A stretch of DNA of 64,000 bases, taken from DATKPE01 sp035524335. GTDB lineage: Bacteria > Bacteroidota > Ignavibacteria > UBA10030 > SZUA-254. The stretch spans positions 1-64,000 of the forward strand of contig DATKPE010000028.1 in NCBI GenBank assembly GCA_035524335.1, read 5' to 3'. Made by a program: the position numbers and the translations under genes. Positions 34,269 to 42,199 of the stretch are shown piece after piece. The notes under the pieces were generated by a model. The model was not told where the DNA came from, did no database searches, and was given only the letters and a program-made list of their open reading frames with translations. The first letter of the stretch is position 1. Each line of letters starts with the position of its first letter.

Positions 34269-35357
34269 TCAGGCTTTGACCGGTTTCTTGACGGGCGTTT
34301 CCGGCTTCATCGTCCCGGCGTCCCCCTTTCCCTGTGCCGCCGGAGAAGGTTCTCCCGGGAGGCCGAGTTTCTTCCGGAGCTCCTGCTCGATCGTCCTCGC
34401 CAGCCGGTCGTTTTCCTGGAGGAATTTCTTGACGGCATCGCGTCCCTGACCAATCCGGTCGGGTCCGTAGGCGAACCAGGAGCCGCTCTTCGTGATGATG
34501 TTCTGCTCCACCGCGGTATCGATCAGATCGCCGAGGTGCGAGATCCCCTCGTTGTAAAGAATGTCGAACTGCGCTTCGCGGAAGGGGGGAGCGACCTTGT
34601 TTTTGACAACCTTGACCTTACAGCGGTTGCCGACCATCGCCTGTCCGTCCTTGATCGCCTCGATGCGGCGGACGTCGAGACGGAGGGATGCGTAGAATTT
34701 CAGCGCATTCCCGCCCGTGGTGGTCTCAGGGTTCCCGAACATGATCCCGATTTTCTGCCTCAGCTGGTTGGTGAACATGACCGAGGTTTTGGACTTGCTG
34801 ATGGCCGCGGTCAGTTTGCGGAGGGCCTGGGACATGAGGCGCGCCTGGACGCCCATGGTCGGGTCGCCCATCTCACCTTCGATCTCGGCCCGCGGCGTGA
34901 GTGCGGCGACGGAGTCGACGATGATGACATCGAGGGCGCCGCTCCGGACGAGTGTTTCGACGATCTCGAGCGCCTGTTCGCCGTACTCGGGTTGGGAGAG
35001 CATGAGATTGTTGACATCCACGCCGAGTTTTTTCGCATATCCGATGTCAAGGGCGTGTTCGGTGTCGATGAACGCGGCAATGCCGCGTTTTTTCTGTGCC
35101 TCGGCGATGACATGGAGGCAGATGGTCGTTTTTCCCGATGCCTCCGGACCGAAAATTTCGATGATCCGGCCGCGGGGTATGCCGCCGATGCCGGTGGCGG
35201 CGTCGAGGGAGATCGATCCGGTCGATATCGCCTCGATCGGTGCGATCGGCCCCTCGTCGAGCTTCATGATCGCTCCCCGGCCGTGCTGTTTTTCGATCTG
35301 TTCGATCGCTATGCGTAACGCCTGTAAACGGGACTCTCGTCCGTTGTCGTCTGCCAT
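34269..35357 (-). CDS. recA: recombinase RecA
   Basis: 362 residues from ATG 35357, with GGGAG about 7 bases upstream; the longer open frame is not RecA-like. Walker A FGPEASGKTT, ALDIGYAKKLGVDVNNL, VIIVDSVAALTPRAEIEGEM (Walker B), the L2 region MFTNQLRQKIGIMFGNPETTTGG. The tail is Pro/Lys-rich instead of strongly acidic. It catalyses strand exchange and the SOS co-protease function. No LexA-like box was recognised between the response regulator and recA. Confidence 0.98.
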   Translation of the reverse strand: MADDNGRESRLQALRIAIEQIEKQHGRGAIMKLDEGPIAPIEAISTGSISLDAATGIGGIPRGRIIEIFGPEASGKTTICLHVIAEAQKKRGIAAFIDTEHALDIGYAKKLGVDVNNLMLSQPEYGEQALEIVETLVRSGALDVIIVDSVAALTPRAEIEGEMGDPTMGVQARLMSQALRKLTAAISKSKTSVMFTNQLRQKIGIMFGNPETTTGGNALKFYASLRLDVRRIEAIKDGQAMVGNRCKVKVVKNKVAPPFREAQFDILYNEGISHLGDLIDTAVEQNIITKSGSWFAYGPDRIGQGRDAVKKFLQENDRLARTIEQELRKKLGLPGEPSPAAQGKGDAGTMKPETPVKKPVKA

Positions 35358-35406
35358 ACGTGCTCCCTTTCCAGAAAAGAGGTTGAACAGTCGCGGAGAC
35401 TGTGTC

Positions 35407-35811
35407 TTATGTTGTTTTGAACCGCAGGAGTAATTCGAGAAGGACTCTCTTGATCCCCTCAAGATCATACGGCTTCTCGATGTATCCGTCCGCTCCCAGT
35501 TTTTTTGCGGTGTGTTTTGCGTCGAAATCGTCAATGGAGGACATGAAGACGTACGGCACGGCGCGGTATTGGGGATTGCTCCGGATTTTTTCGAACAGGT
35601 CGAATCCGTTCATGAACGGCATCCGGACATCGCTCAGAATAAGATCGGGCTTCCGCCGGTGTATTTTCTGCAGAGCTTCCTCCCCGCTCGCCGCCGTCAT
35701 GATCTTCACCGATTTGTCGGTCACGGCAAGTTGTATCGCCTCCAGCCAGGCCGATTCATCGTCGATGAAGAGTATTGTCCTCCGGTGCTTCAGCGGTTTT
35801 CCCTGTACCAT
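35407..35811 (-). CDS. single-domain response regulator (CheY-like)
   Basis: 134 residues, a receiver domain only. The acidic pocket is IDDES, the phosphoacceptor Asp is in DLILSDVRMPFMNG, the switch residue Ser is in VFMSSIDDF, and the Lys is in YIEKPYDLEG. No output domain, so it must act by protein-protein contact. Its kinase is not in the window. It lies between thpR and recA on the same strand, with 3 bases to thpR and 49 to recA. Confidence 0.92.
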   Translation of the reverse strand: MVQGKPLKHRRTILFIDDESAWLEAIQLAVTDKSVKIMTAASGEEALQKIHRRKPDLILSDVRMPFMNGFDLFEKIRSNPQYRAVPYVFMSSIDDFDAKHTAKKLGADGYIEKPYDLEGIKRVLLELLLRFKTT

Positions 35812-35814
35812 CGT

Positions 35815-36405
35815 TCAGGCGTCCGATTGTTGACGTAACTGGATTTCGTCGAGTCTCGTATACAGGGCCCCCTGAGGTCGCAGGACACTCTTCATCACGA
35901 CGATCGTATCGACCTGTATAATTCGTGGTTCAAAGGTAAGATTTTCCAGCTTCGGAGTCAAGTTGCCGGGGACAGAATCACTGTTCATCCGGCCGAGAGT
36001 CACGTGCGGATGAAAGGCCCGGTCTTCCGCGGGGAATCCCTTCGGCCCGAGCGCGTCGTCGAGTCCTGTTTTCAACCGGCCAAGCACCCCGTCACGGTCA
36101 CTGCACCCCGCCCAGATCACCCGGGGCCGCCGTGCGTTCGGAAATGCTCCGATTCCCTCGTATACCAGGGTGAATTTCGGATACCGACCGACGGTCGATC
36201 GGATGATCGAGAGGACGTCGCCGAGATCTGCGCCCTCGACATCCCCGAGAAACTTCACCGTGCAGTGCATTTTATCGCCGGTCTCCCATCTGGCATCGAC
36301 CCCCGATTGTCGGAGGCTCGCGATCAGTCCGCCGAGCGCCGCCCGGATGTCCGCCGGCGTTTCGATGGCGATGAACGTTCTAACGGCCGGCGGCATCGTC
36401 TGCAA
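35815..36405 (-). CDS. thpR: RNA 2',3'-cyclic phosphodiesterase (2H family)
   Basis: 196 residues. Both H-x-T/S-x motifs of the 2H phosphoesterases are present: KMHCTVKFLG and FHPHVTLGR. The start MPPAVRTFIAIETPADIR is typical of ThpR (LigT). It hydrolyses 2',3'-cyclic phosphate RNA ends to 2'-phosphates in vitro. Its start overlaps the cinA 3' end by 26 bases. A cinA-thpR-recA arrangement occurs in many bacteria. Confidence 0.93.
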   Translation of the reverse strand: MQTMPPAVRTFIAIETPADIRAALGGLIASLRQSGVDARWETGDKMHCTVKFLGDVEGADLGDVLSIIRSTVGRYPKFTLVYEGIGAFPNARRPRVIWAGCSDRDGVLGRLKTGLDDALGPKGFPAEDRAFHPHVTLGRMNSDSVPGNLTPKLENLTFEPRIIQVDTIVVMKSVLRPQGALYTRLDEIQLRQQSDA

Positions 36406-37639
36406 TTCCGAGGAGTTCCCGTCTCACCAGATCGAGCCCCGCCACCGCGGCACGTTCGTTGACCCGCTCCCTTCCGGTCCCGAAAGTATACCGCCGCGCA
36501 TAGGAACGCCTGCTGTCCGCATAACCGATCCAGACCAGCCCTTCCGGTTTTTCGGGCGTCCCGCCGGAGGGTCCCGCAATGCCGGTCGTCGACAGGCCAA
36601 TATCCGTGCCGGATCTCTCGCGGATTCCCGCGGCCATGGCTGTTGCGGCTTCTGCGCTGACGGCGCCGTGACTCGCGATGAGGGGAGCGGGCACTCCCAG
36701 CATTTCCGTCTTCGAACGGTTGCTGTATGCCACGACGGCCCGGTCAAAGTACGCGGAACTTCCCGGTATCCGGGTGATTTTGTGACCGATCAGACCGCCC
36801 GTGCACGATTCGGCAACCGCGATGGTCAGGCCGCGTTCCGCGAGAAGCCGGCCGACCGCCGCCTCGATCTCCTCCTCGTCGATGCCGTAAACGAAGTTCC
36901 CCGCCCGTTCCCGGATATGCCGTTCGATCCGTGAAATCTCGAGTTCCGCTCCGGCCCGTTCGGATCCCTTCATGGTGATGCGAAGCCGTACGCCTCCGGG
37001 AGAGGGGAGAAACGCGAGAGTGGCCTCGCCGAGGAAATCCCCGACCGGACCGAGCCGCGCGGCGAGCGCGGATTCCGCGATGCCGGTTGTGCGGAGCGTC
37101 CGGTGCAGGATGACACTGCCGGCGGACATTTCCCGGAGCATCGGGATGACGGAATTTTCCATCATGGCGGCCATTTCATACGGGACGCCGGGAAGGACGA
37201 TACAGATCTGTTTTCCCTCCTTCAGAAGAAGACCGGAGGCGGTTCCAAGCTCGTTGGGAATGATCTCCGCACCCGCAGGCACCAGGCACTGGGATTCGGC
37301 GGCCTCATTCCAGGGAAGGCCTCTGGCGGTGAGAAATTTCTCCACCTGCCGCCGCGCCGAGGGATCGGGACGGAGGGTGGTCTTGAAATATTCGCAGAGG
37401 GTCGCCACGGTGATGTCGTCGTGCGTCGGGCCGAGACCGCCGGTGACGATCGTGACGGGGTGGAGGGGGATCGATTCCCGCAGTGCGGCAAGGATCTCGC
37501 CGCGGCGGTCGCCGACGGTGAGATGGCGGACGGTGTCGACGCCGATACTGTTCAGCAGACGCGCGATGAACGCGGCATTGGTATTGATGACCTGCCCGAT
37601 GAGGAGTTCATCGCCGATGGTGACGAGTATCGATTTCAT
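36380..37639 (-). CDS. cinA: CinA, NMN deamidase / competence-damage protein
   Basis: 419 residues. The N-terminal COG1058/MoCF-like domain begins MKSILVTIGDELLIGQVINTN and has VTGGLGPTHDDIT. The C-terminal PncC domain has IAVAESCTGGLIGHKITRIPGS and GIAGPSGGTPEKPEGLVWIG. It converts nicotinamide mononucleotide to nicotinic acid mononucleotide in the pyridine-nucleotide salvage cycle; the N-terminal domain has ADP-ribose pyrophosphatase activity in studied homologues. Linked to recA as in many genomes. Confidence 0.95.
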   Translation of the reverse strand: MKSILVTIGDELLIGQVINTNAAFIARLLNSIGVDTVRHLTVGDRRGEILAALRESIPLHPVTIVTGGLGPTHDDITVATLCEYFKTTLRPDPSARRQVEKFLTARGLPWNEAAESQCLVPAGAEIIPNELGTASGLLLKEGKQICIVLPGVPYEMAAMMENSVIPMLREMSAGSVILHRTLRTTGIAESALAARLGPVGDFLGEATLAFLPSPGGVRLRITMKGSERAGAELEISRIERHIRERAGNFVYGIDEEEIEAAVGRLLAERGLTIAVAESCTGGLIGHKITRIPGSSAYFDRAVVAYSNRSKTEMLGVPAPLIASHGAVSAEAATAMAAGIRERSGTDIGLSTTGIAGPSGGTPEKPEGLVWIGYADSRRSYARRYTFGTGRERVNERAAVAGLDLVRRELLGIADDAAGR

Positions 37640-37672
37640 GATTGGTCCGTTTCTCCCGGTTCGGGATTCCCG

Positions 37673-38185
37673 TCAGAGGGAGAAAACCGAGGGAAAGAGG
37701 AAGCCCGCGGCCCTGAGGAGGAGGTTGGCATAAATTGCCGCGAAGACGTCGTCGAGCATGATGCCGACGCCACCGCCCAGCCGCTCCGCCTGGCGCGCCG
37801 GCGGGGGTTTCACGATATCGAACAGCCGGAAAAGAAAAAATGCCGCGATAGCCGCGATGATCGATTTGCGGATGAAAAGGAGGGAGATCCACATCCCGGC
37901 GATCTCGTCAATCACGACGATCGACGGATCCTCGCCATACGCGCGTTCCATTTTCCGGGACGTCAGTACGCCCAGGATCAGCACCGCAATGGTGAGCGGC
38001 AGGAGGACGCGGGTATCGGACGCTCCCGGTATGAAATAGATCAGAAGGCCGACGAGACTTCCGGCCGTTCCCGATGCCACGGGGGAATAGCCGGAGAAGA
38101 AGCCGGTCGCGATGAACCGGGTGAGCCATCCGGGGACGGGCTCAGGGGTATTTTGACGGGCGGGTGAGGCGGTCATAACATTCAC
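37673..38185 (-). CDS. pgpA: phosphatidylglycerophosphatase A
   Basis: 170 residues, about four membrane segments. Contains ATGFFSGYSPVASGTAGSL, DPSIVVIDEIAGMW (metal-binding acidic residues) and RLFDIVKPPPARQAERL, all PgpA hallmarks. It dephosphorylates phosphatidylglycerol phosphate, the product of PgsA, encoded by the directly preceding gene. The starts at 38185 or 38176 both overlap the pgsA end (by 44 or 35 bases). Confidence 0.94.
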   Translation of the reverse strand: MNVMTASPARQNTPEPVPGWLTRFIATGFFSGYSPVASGTAGSLVGLLIYFIPGASDTRVLLPLTIAVLILGVLTSRKMERAYGEDPSIVVIDEIAGMWISLLFIRKSIIAAIAAFFLFRLFDIVKPPPARQAERLGGGVGIMLDDVFAAIYANLLLRAAGFLFPSVFSL

Positions 38186-38756
38186 GGAGAAACTGGCGGT
38201 TGTCGAACATGTACATGCACCCGGTTCCGATCGAGGAAATCGTCACGAGCAGCATCATGCCAAAGAGAACCTTCGGATGCATGAGGGAATCGAGGAGCGG
38301 GCCGTACCTCTGCATGAACAGCGGCAGGCATCGCGCCACGTAGAGGATCAGGATGTAGTAGATGATGAGGAATTCCCCGAAGGTCTTGGCCTGAGCCGTT
38401 TTGGATGTGACCACCGGCCGATCGTAGAATTCGGCCACGCTCCGGAGGAGGGTGACGATAAAATCCCGGACCACGATGATCCAGACCATCCAGAGGTCGA
38501 CGAGCGATAAGTAGGCGAAGGAGAAGAGGGCGGCGGATGATAGAATTTTATCCGCGAGCGGATCGAGGAATTTTCCCCAGCGCGATATATACCCGTATTT
38601 CCGGGCCACCCATCCGTCGTACCAGTCGGTCAGTGCTGCGACAATGTACACCAGCAGTGAGAGTTCCTTGGCGAGCGGCGAATCCGAAAACAGAAGGAGG
38701 ACAAAGACCGGCGTCAGGATGATTCTGAAAACGGTGAGGGAGTTCGGAATCGACAT
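38142..38756 (-). CDS. pgsA: CDP-diacylglycerol--glycerol-3-phosphate 3-phosphatidyltransferase
   Basis: 204 residues, several membrane helices. Starts MSIPNSLTVFRIILTPVF. The CDP-alcohol phosphatidyltransferase signature D-G-x2-A-R-x8-G-x3-D-x3-D is complete in DGWVARKYGYISRWGKFLDP with LAD after it. It makes phosphatidylglycerol phosphate. The next gene, pgpA, does the following step and overlaps it. Confidence 0.95.
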   Translation of the reverse strand: MSIPNSLTVFRIILTPVFVLLLFSDSPLAKELSLLVYIVAALTDWYDGWVARKYGYISRWGKFLDPLADKILSSAALFSFAYLSLVDLWMVWIIVVRDFIVTLLRSVAEFYDRPVVTSKTAQAKTFGEFLIIYYILILYVARCLPLFMQRYGPLLDSLMHPKVLFGMMLLVTISSIGTGCMYMFDNRQFLRECYDRLTRPSKYP

Positions 38757-38774
38757 AGGGATCGCGGTTTGTCC

Positions 38775-38802
38775 AATGTAGGATTTTTTCCCCGAGAATC
38801 AA
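38775..38802 (-). promoter_or_regulatory. promoter for pgsA-pgpA
   Basis: Minus strand: -35 TTGATT (38802-38797), 16-base spacer, -10 TACATT (38780-38775). The -35 overlaps the T-run of the rpmB terminator, so the two units are packed back to back. Confidence 0.5.
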
Positions 38803-38830
38803 ACAAAAAGCCCGGTGGAGGACCGGGCTT
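38801..38830 (-). terminator. intrinsic terminator of rpmB
   Basis: Minus strand: 9-bp stem AAGCCCGGT/ACCGGGCTT (38830-38808) with a 5-base loop, followed by a T-rich tract (TTTTTGTTT across 38809-38801). Confidence 0.85.
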
Positions 38831-38855
38831 GACAGACACAAACGCTGGGAGCCGC

Positions 38856-39047
38856 TCAGGCGGCCTTGATCACTTTTCCCTGCTTCAGACAGCTCGCACA
38901 GACCTTCATTTTCTGCACCTTGCCGTTCACCTGCGCCTTGACGCTCCGGAGATTCGGGAGCCACCGCCGGCGGGTGCGGTTGTGGGCATGACTGATGTTG
39001 TTGCCGCTGACCGGCTTTTTTCCGCAAATTTCACAAATTTTGGCCAT
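38856..39047 (-). CDS. rpmB: 50S ribosomal protein L28
   Basis: 63 residues. MAKICEICGKKPVSGNNISHAHN, RTRRRWLPNLRSVKAQVNGK and MKVCASCLKQGKV. Both zinc-type Cys pairs (CEIC, CASC) are retained, so this is the C+ form. It is monocistronic, between its own promoter and terminator. With L31 this makes two zinc-ribbon ribosomal proteins in the window. Confidence 0.96.
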   Translation of the reverse strand: MAKICEICGKKPVSGNNISHAHNRTRRRWLPNLRSVKAQVNGKVQKMKVCASCLKQGKVIKAA

Positions 39048-39088
39048 TGTATTCTTTCTGTCTGCTGACTGTACCTGATGGGAGATTC

Positions 39089-39117
39089 AATATACAAAAA
39101 TCCCCTGAATGCCGCAA
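39089..39117 (-). promoter_or_regulatory. promoter for rpmB
   Basis: Minus strand: -35 TTGCGG (39117-39112), 17-base spacer, -10 TATATT (39094-39089). Leader of about 35 bases. Confidence 0.55.
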
Positions 39118-39137
39118 GATCTATTCTCCGTCTCCCT

Positions 39138-40307
39138 TCAGGCCGACCGGAGAGCGTTCACAATGTTCATCCGCGAGGCTCTCACCGCCGGGAGGAATCC
39201 TCCGATCACTCCCATGATGAGGGAAAAGACGAGCGAGCGGACGAGGATGTCGGCCGAAAGGGAGAATTTGAACGCCAGCTCCGCGAAGGAGGAAAAATTG
39301 ATCATCGAGATCTGATAGAACTGAAGCACCGATGCGAGCAGAATGCCGACTCCCCCCCCGATCAGGGAGAGGAACAGCGATTCGAGGAGAAAGGCCGTCA
39401 GGATATTCTTTCTCCGGAAGCCGAGGGCGCGGAGGGTGCCGATTTCGATCGTCCTGTTGGCGACCGCCGCATACATCGTGATCATCGCGCCGATCATCGC
39501 GCCGGCGCTGAAGATCACCGTGACGAAGATGCCGAGAATCCGGACGAAGGTGGCCATCGCTTCGGACTGCTCGTCGTAGAACTGCCTCTCCGGCTTTACC
39601 TCAAAATACTGCAGGCGGTTGTCGTTCGTGAAGGCCGCCTTGAAGGCGGGAAAATCGGATGCCCGCTCAAGCTTGAGCAAGACCGTTGAAAAGACCGGCC
39701 TGTTGAATGCCTCGCCGAGCTGATCGTTGTCTCCCCAGAGCTCCGAATCGAATCCACTCCCGTCGGAGCTCATGACGCCGACGATCGTCCAGGTGTCGCC
39801 GCCGAATTTGATCTGCGACCCGATCTGGGAATCCTTGAATCTCCGGGTAATGGACGAGCCGACCACGATTTCCCGGGTGCCCCACTGAAACATCCGTCCT
39901 TCGGAGATCCGCACGCCCGGCCGGAGACGGATCCCCTCGGGGTTGACTCCGCGGACCGTGACGTTGCCGAACCCCGATTCATCGTTGTACCGGAGATTGA
40001 TCACTACCACGACCTCGGCGGAGACGAGAGGCTTGCCTTCCTGCGTATGCGCGATACCGGGGAGGGTACGGATCACGTTGGCTTCATCGCGCCCGATGAT
40101 GCTCGAGATTTCCGCCTGGGCAGATTTTCGCAGGACGATGACATTGTCCTCGGCGCCGGTGGCGACGAGGGTCGACCGGATGCCGTTGGCCATCATCAGG
40201 ACAGCGGTGAAGACAAACACCACGAGAGCGATGCCGGCGACCGTGAGAGACATGGTGAGCCGGCGCGTCAGCAGATTCCGAACGATGTACTTTGCGGGTA
40301 TTTTCAT
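39138..40307 (-). CDS. ABC exporter permease (FtsX/MacB fold), second
   Basis: 389 residues. One N-terminal membrane helix (~16-40), a large periplasmic MacB-type domain (~45-260), then three C-terminal helices with AVANRTIEIGTLRALGFRRKNI, the coupling region of FtsX-like permeases. Paralogue of the next gene upstream; together they would make a heterodimeric membrane part. It is last in the set adaptor-ATPase-permease-permease and starts 3 bases after the upstream stop. Substrate unknown: macrolide-type efflux, lipoprotein or lipid transfer all fit the family. Confidence 0.88.
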   Translation of the reverse strand: MKIPAKYIVRNLLTRRLTMSLTVAGIALVVFVFTAVLMMANGIRSTLVATGAEDNVIVLRKSAQAEISSIIGRDEANVIRTLPGIAHTQEGKPLVSAEVVVVINLRYNDESGFGNVTVRGVNPEGIRLRPGVRISEGRMFQWGTREIVVGSSITRRFKDSQIGSQIKFGGDTWTIVGVMSSDGSGFDSELWGDNDQLGEAFNRPVFSTVLLKLERASDFPAFKAAFTNDNRLQYFEVKPERQFYDEQSEAMATFVRILGIFVTVIFSAGAMIGAMITMYAAVANRTIEIGTLRALGFRRKNILTAFLLESLFLSLIGGGVGILLASVLQFYQISMINFSSFAELAFKFSLSADILVRSLVFSLIMGVIGGFLPAVRASRMNIVNALRSA

Positions 40308-40310
40308 CTG

Positions 40311-41468
40311 TCATCCTATCTGTCGGAGACCGTCGACGATGGTGGTACGCAGGGAACGCTGAAGCGGAAAAACCGCAGCGGCGAGGCCGACGCTGATCGC
40401 CGCCGCCGCCGCGAGAAGCAGAGTGGGAATCTCCAGATTGAAGATCGGAAACCATCCCTTCGGCATCATCACGGCAAAACCTGCCGTCGCAGGGAAGCTG
40501 ATGAGAATGCCGATGCCGCTCCCGAGGGCGGCAATGGCCAGCGACTCTCCCGCAATCAGGCCGGTGAGGTGGAACGCGGAGAAGCCGAGCGTTTTGAAGA
40601 CGGCGTACTCGCGTACCCGCTCCCGCGCGGCCATGATCATCGTATTTCCGAGAACGAGCATGATGATCCCGATGATGACGAACGAAATGATGTTCATGGC
40701 GGTGAGTATCGCACCGGCCTGCGCAAGAAAGCTCTGCTGGAACGCGCGTTCGGTTTCCGTCTTGGTTTCGGCAGGCGAATTGGCGAACAGATCGTCGACG
40801 CTCTTGGAGATCGCAGCATTTTCAGCGATATCCCGCGTCTTGATCATGTACCAGCCGACGTAGCCCGCCCGGTCCGGAGTCTCCTGTTTCATCCGTTCGT
40901 CGACATATTCCCAGTGGAAGAAGAAATTCGAAGGATCGATCGTCTTGTCCCGGGGGGAATAAATGCCCCGGACGACGAATTCCCACTGACCCGGATAGAT
41001 GTCACCGTCCATCTGCATCAGATCGCCCAGTTTCAGATGATACCGCTCGGCGAGTTGTGAACCGATGATGCAGGCGTTCCGCTCACGCCGGTAGGCGGCC
41101 ATCTGATCGGGGGGAACGACAAACTCGGGGTAAATGTCGAGATAGTTGTCGCTGACCGCCAGCCGGGCGAAGAACTGATTTTTGTCGATGTAGACGCCGC
41201 CGAACCAGTTCGCATAACAGACGTCGGTTACCCCCGGGACGTGGGAGATTTTTTCCTTGTACGCGAGCGGCAGAGGGAAAATGAACGAAACGGCATGGCG
41301 GGAGACCAGTCGGTCGGCACCGGATGATTCGACCCCCGCGTGCCACGCGGTCACGACGGTCTGCAGGAGGCTGAAGGAAATCACCGCGATCGCGATGCCG
41401 ATGACGGTCAGCGACGTGCGCAGTTTGTGCCGCATCATGTTCTTGAGGATCAGTTTGGCGATGTGCAT
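40311..41468 (-). CDS. ABC exporter permease (FtsX/MacB fold), first
   Basis: 385 residues. N-terminal helix (LRTSLTVIGIAIAVISFSLLQ), periplasmic MacB-like domain, and three C-terminal helices with MIMAARERVREYAVFKTLGFS. It lies 8 bases after the ATPase gene. Works with the adjacent ATPase, the second permease and the periplasmic adaptor as a tripartite-type exporter by inference from order. Confidence 0.88.
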   Translation of the reverse strand: MHIAKLILKNMMRHKLRTSLTVIGIAIAVISFSLLQTVVTAWHAGVESSGADRLVSRHAVSFIFPLPLAYKEKISHVPGVTDVCYANWFGGVYIDKNQFFARLAVSDNYLDIYPEFVVPPDQMAAYRRERNACIIGSQLAERYHLKLGDLMQMDGDIYPGQWEFVVRGIYSPRDKTIDPSNFFFHWEYVDERMKQETPDRAGYVGWYMIKTRDIAENAAISKSVDDLFANSPAETKTETERAFQQSFLAQAGAILTAMNIISFVIIGIIMLVLGNTMIMAARERVREYAVFKTLGFSAFHLTGLIAGESLAIAALGSGIGILISFPATAGFAVMMPKGWFPIFNLEIPTLLLAAAAAISVGLAAAVFPLQRSLRTTIVDGLRQIG

Positions 41469-41476
41469 GAGGTCTC

Positions 41477-42157
41477 CTACGAGAGCTCGCCTTTGTCGAG
41501 ATGGCGGACCTTGTGGGCCCGTTCCGCCGCCCGGGGATCGTGCGTCACCATGATGATGGTTTTCCGGTATTCGGTATTCAGCCGTCCGATGAGCCGGAGG
41601 ATCTCCTCGGCGGAGACTTTATCGAGATCCCCGGTCGGTTCATCGGCCACAATGAGCGAAGGATCGGTGACGATCGCCCGTGCGATCGCGACGCGCTGTT
41701 CCTGTCCCCCCGAGAGCTGTTTCGGATAATGGTGCATCCGGTCTTCCAGACCGACCACCTTCAGGGAAAGCTCGACATGCTCCCGGCGTTCCTTCTTGCT
41801 CAGTTTTGTGAGAAGGAGGGGAAGCTCGACGTTCTCAAACGCCGTCAGGACCGGCAGAAGATTGTAGAACTGAAAAACGAAGCCGACGGTGTTGGAACGC
41901 CACCGGGCCAGCTCTGTTTCGCTGAGGGCGGAGACCTCGCGTCCGCAGACGGTCAGCGATCCCGCAGACGGCCTGTCGATCCCGGCGATGAGATTCAGGA
42001 GGGTGGTCTTGCCTGAACCGGAGGGACCCATCAGGCCGAGGAATTCCCCTTCCGGGATTTCGAACGAGATGTTTTTCAGGACCGGAATGACGTTCGAATC
42101 GCGCTTGTACGATTTCGAAACATTATTCAGCGATACAATCGGGGAAGCGGTTGCCAT
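41477..42157 (-). CDS. ABC exporter ATPase (MacB/LolD type)
   Basis: 226 residues. Walker A MGPSGSGKTTLLN, Q-loop FVFQFYNLLPVLTAFENVELP, signature LSGGQEQRVAIARAI, Walker B LIVADEPTGDLD and H-loop IMVTHD. The sequence is typical of LolD/MacB ATPases. It energises the two FtsX-like permeases encoded directly downstream. Start 42157 fits the family. Confidence 0.92.
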   Translation of the reverse strand: MATASPIVSLNNVSKSYKRDSNVIPVLKNISFEIPEGEFLGLMGPSGSGKTTLLNLIAGIDRPSAGSLTVCGREVSALSETELARWRSNTVGFVFQFYNLLPVLTAFENVELPLLLTKLSKKERREHVELSLKVVGLEDRMHHYPKQLSGGQEQRVAIARAIVTDPSLIVADEPTGDLDKVSAEEILRLIGRLNTEYRKTIIMVTHDPRAAERAHKVRHLDKGELS

Positions 42158-42199
42158 GCATACTCCTGTCTGGTGCGAAAATGGCCGTTCGAACGGAGG

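Noticed and set aside
35358..35406. LexA (SOS) operator upstream of recA
   Set aside because: No convincing palindromic SOS box could be read in the gap or just beyond it.
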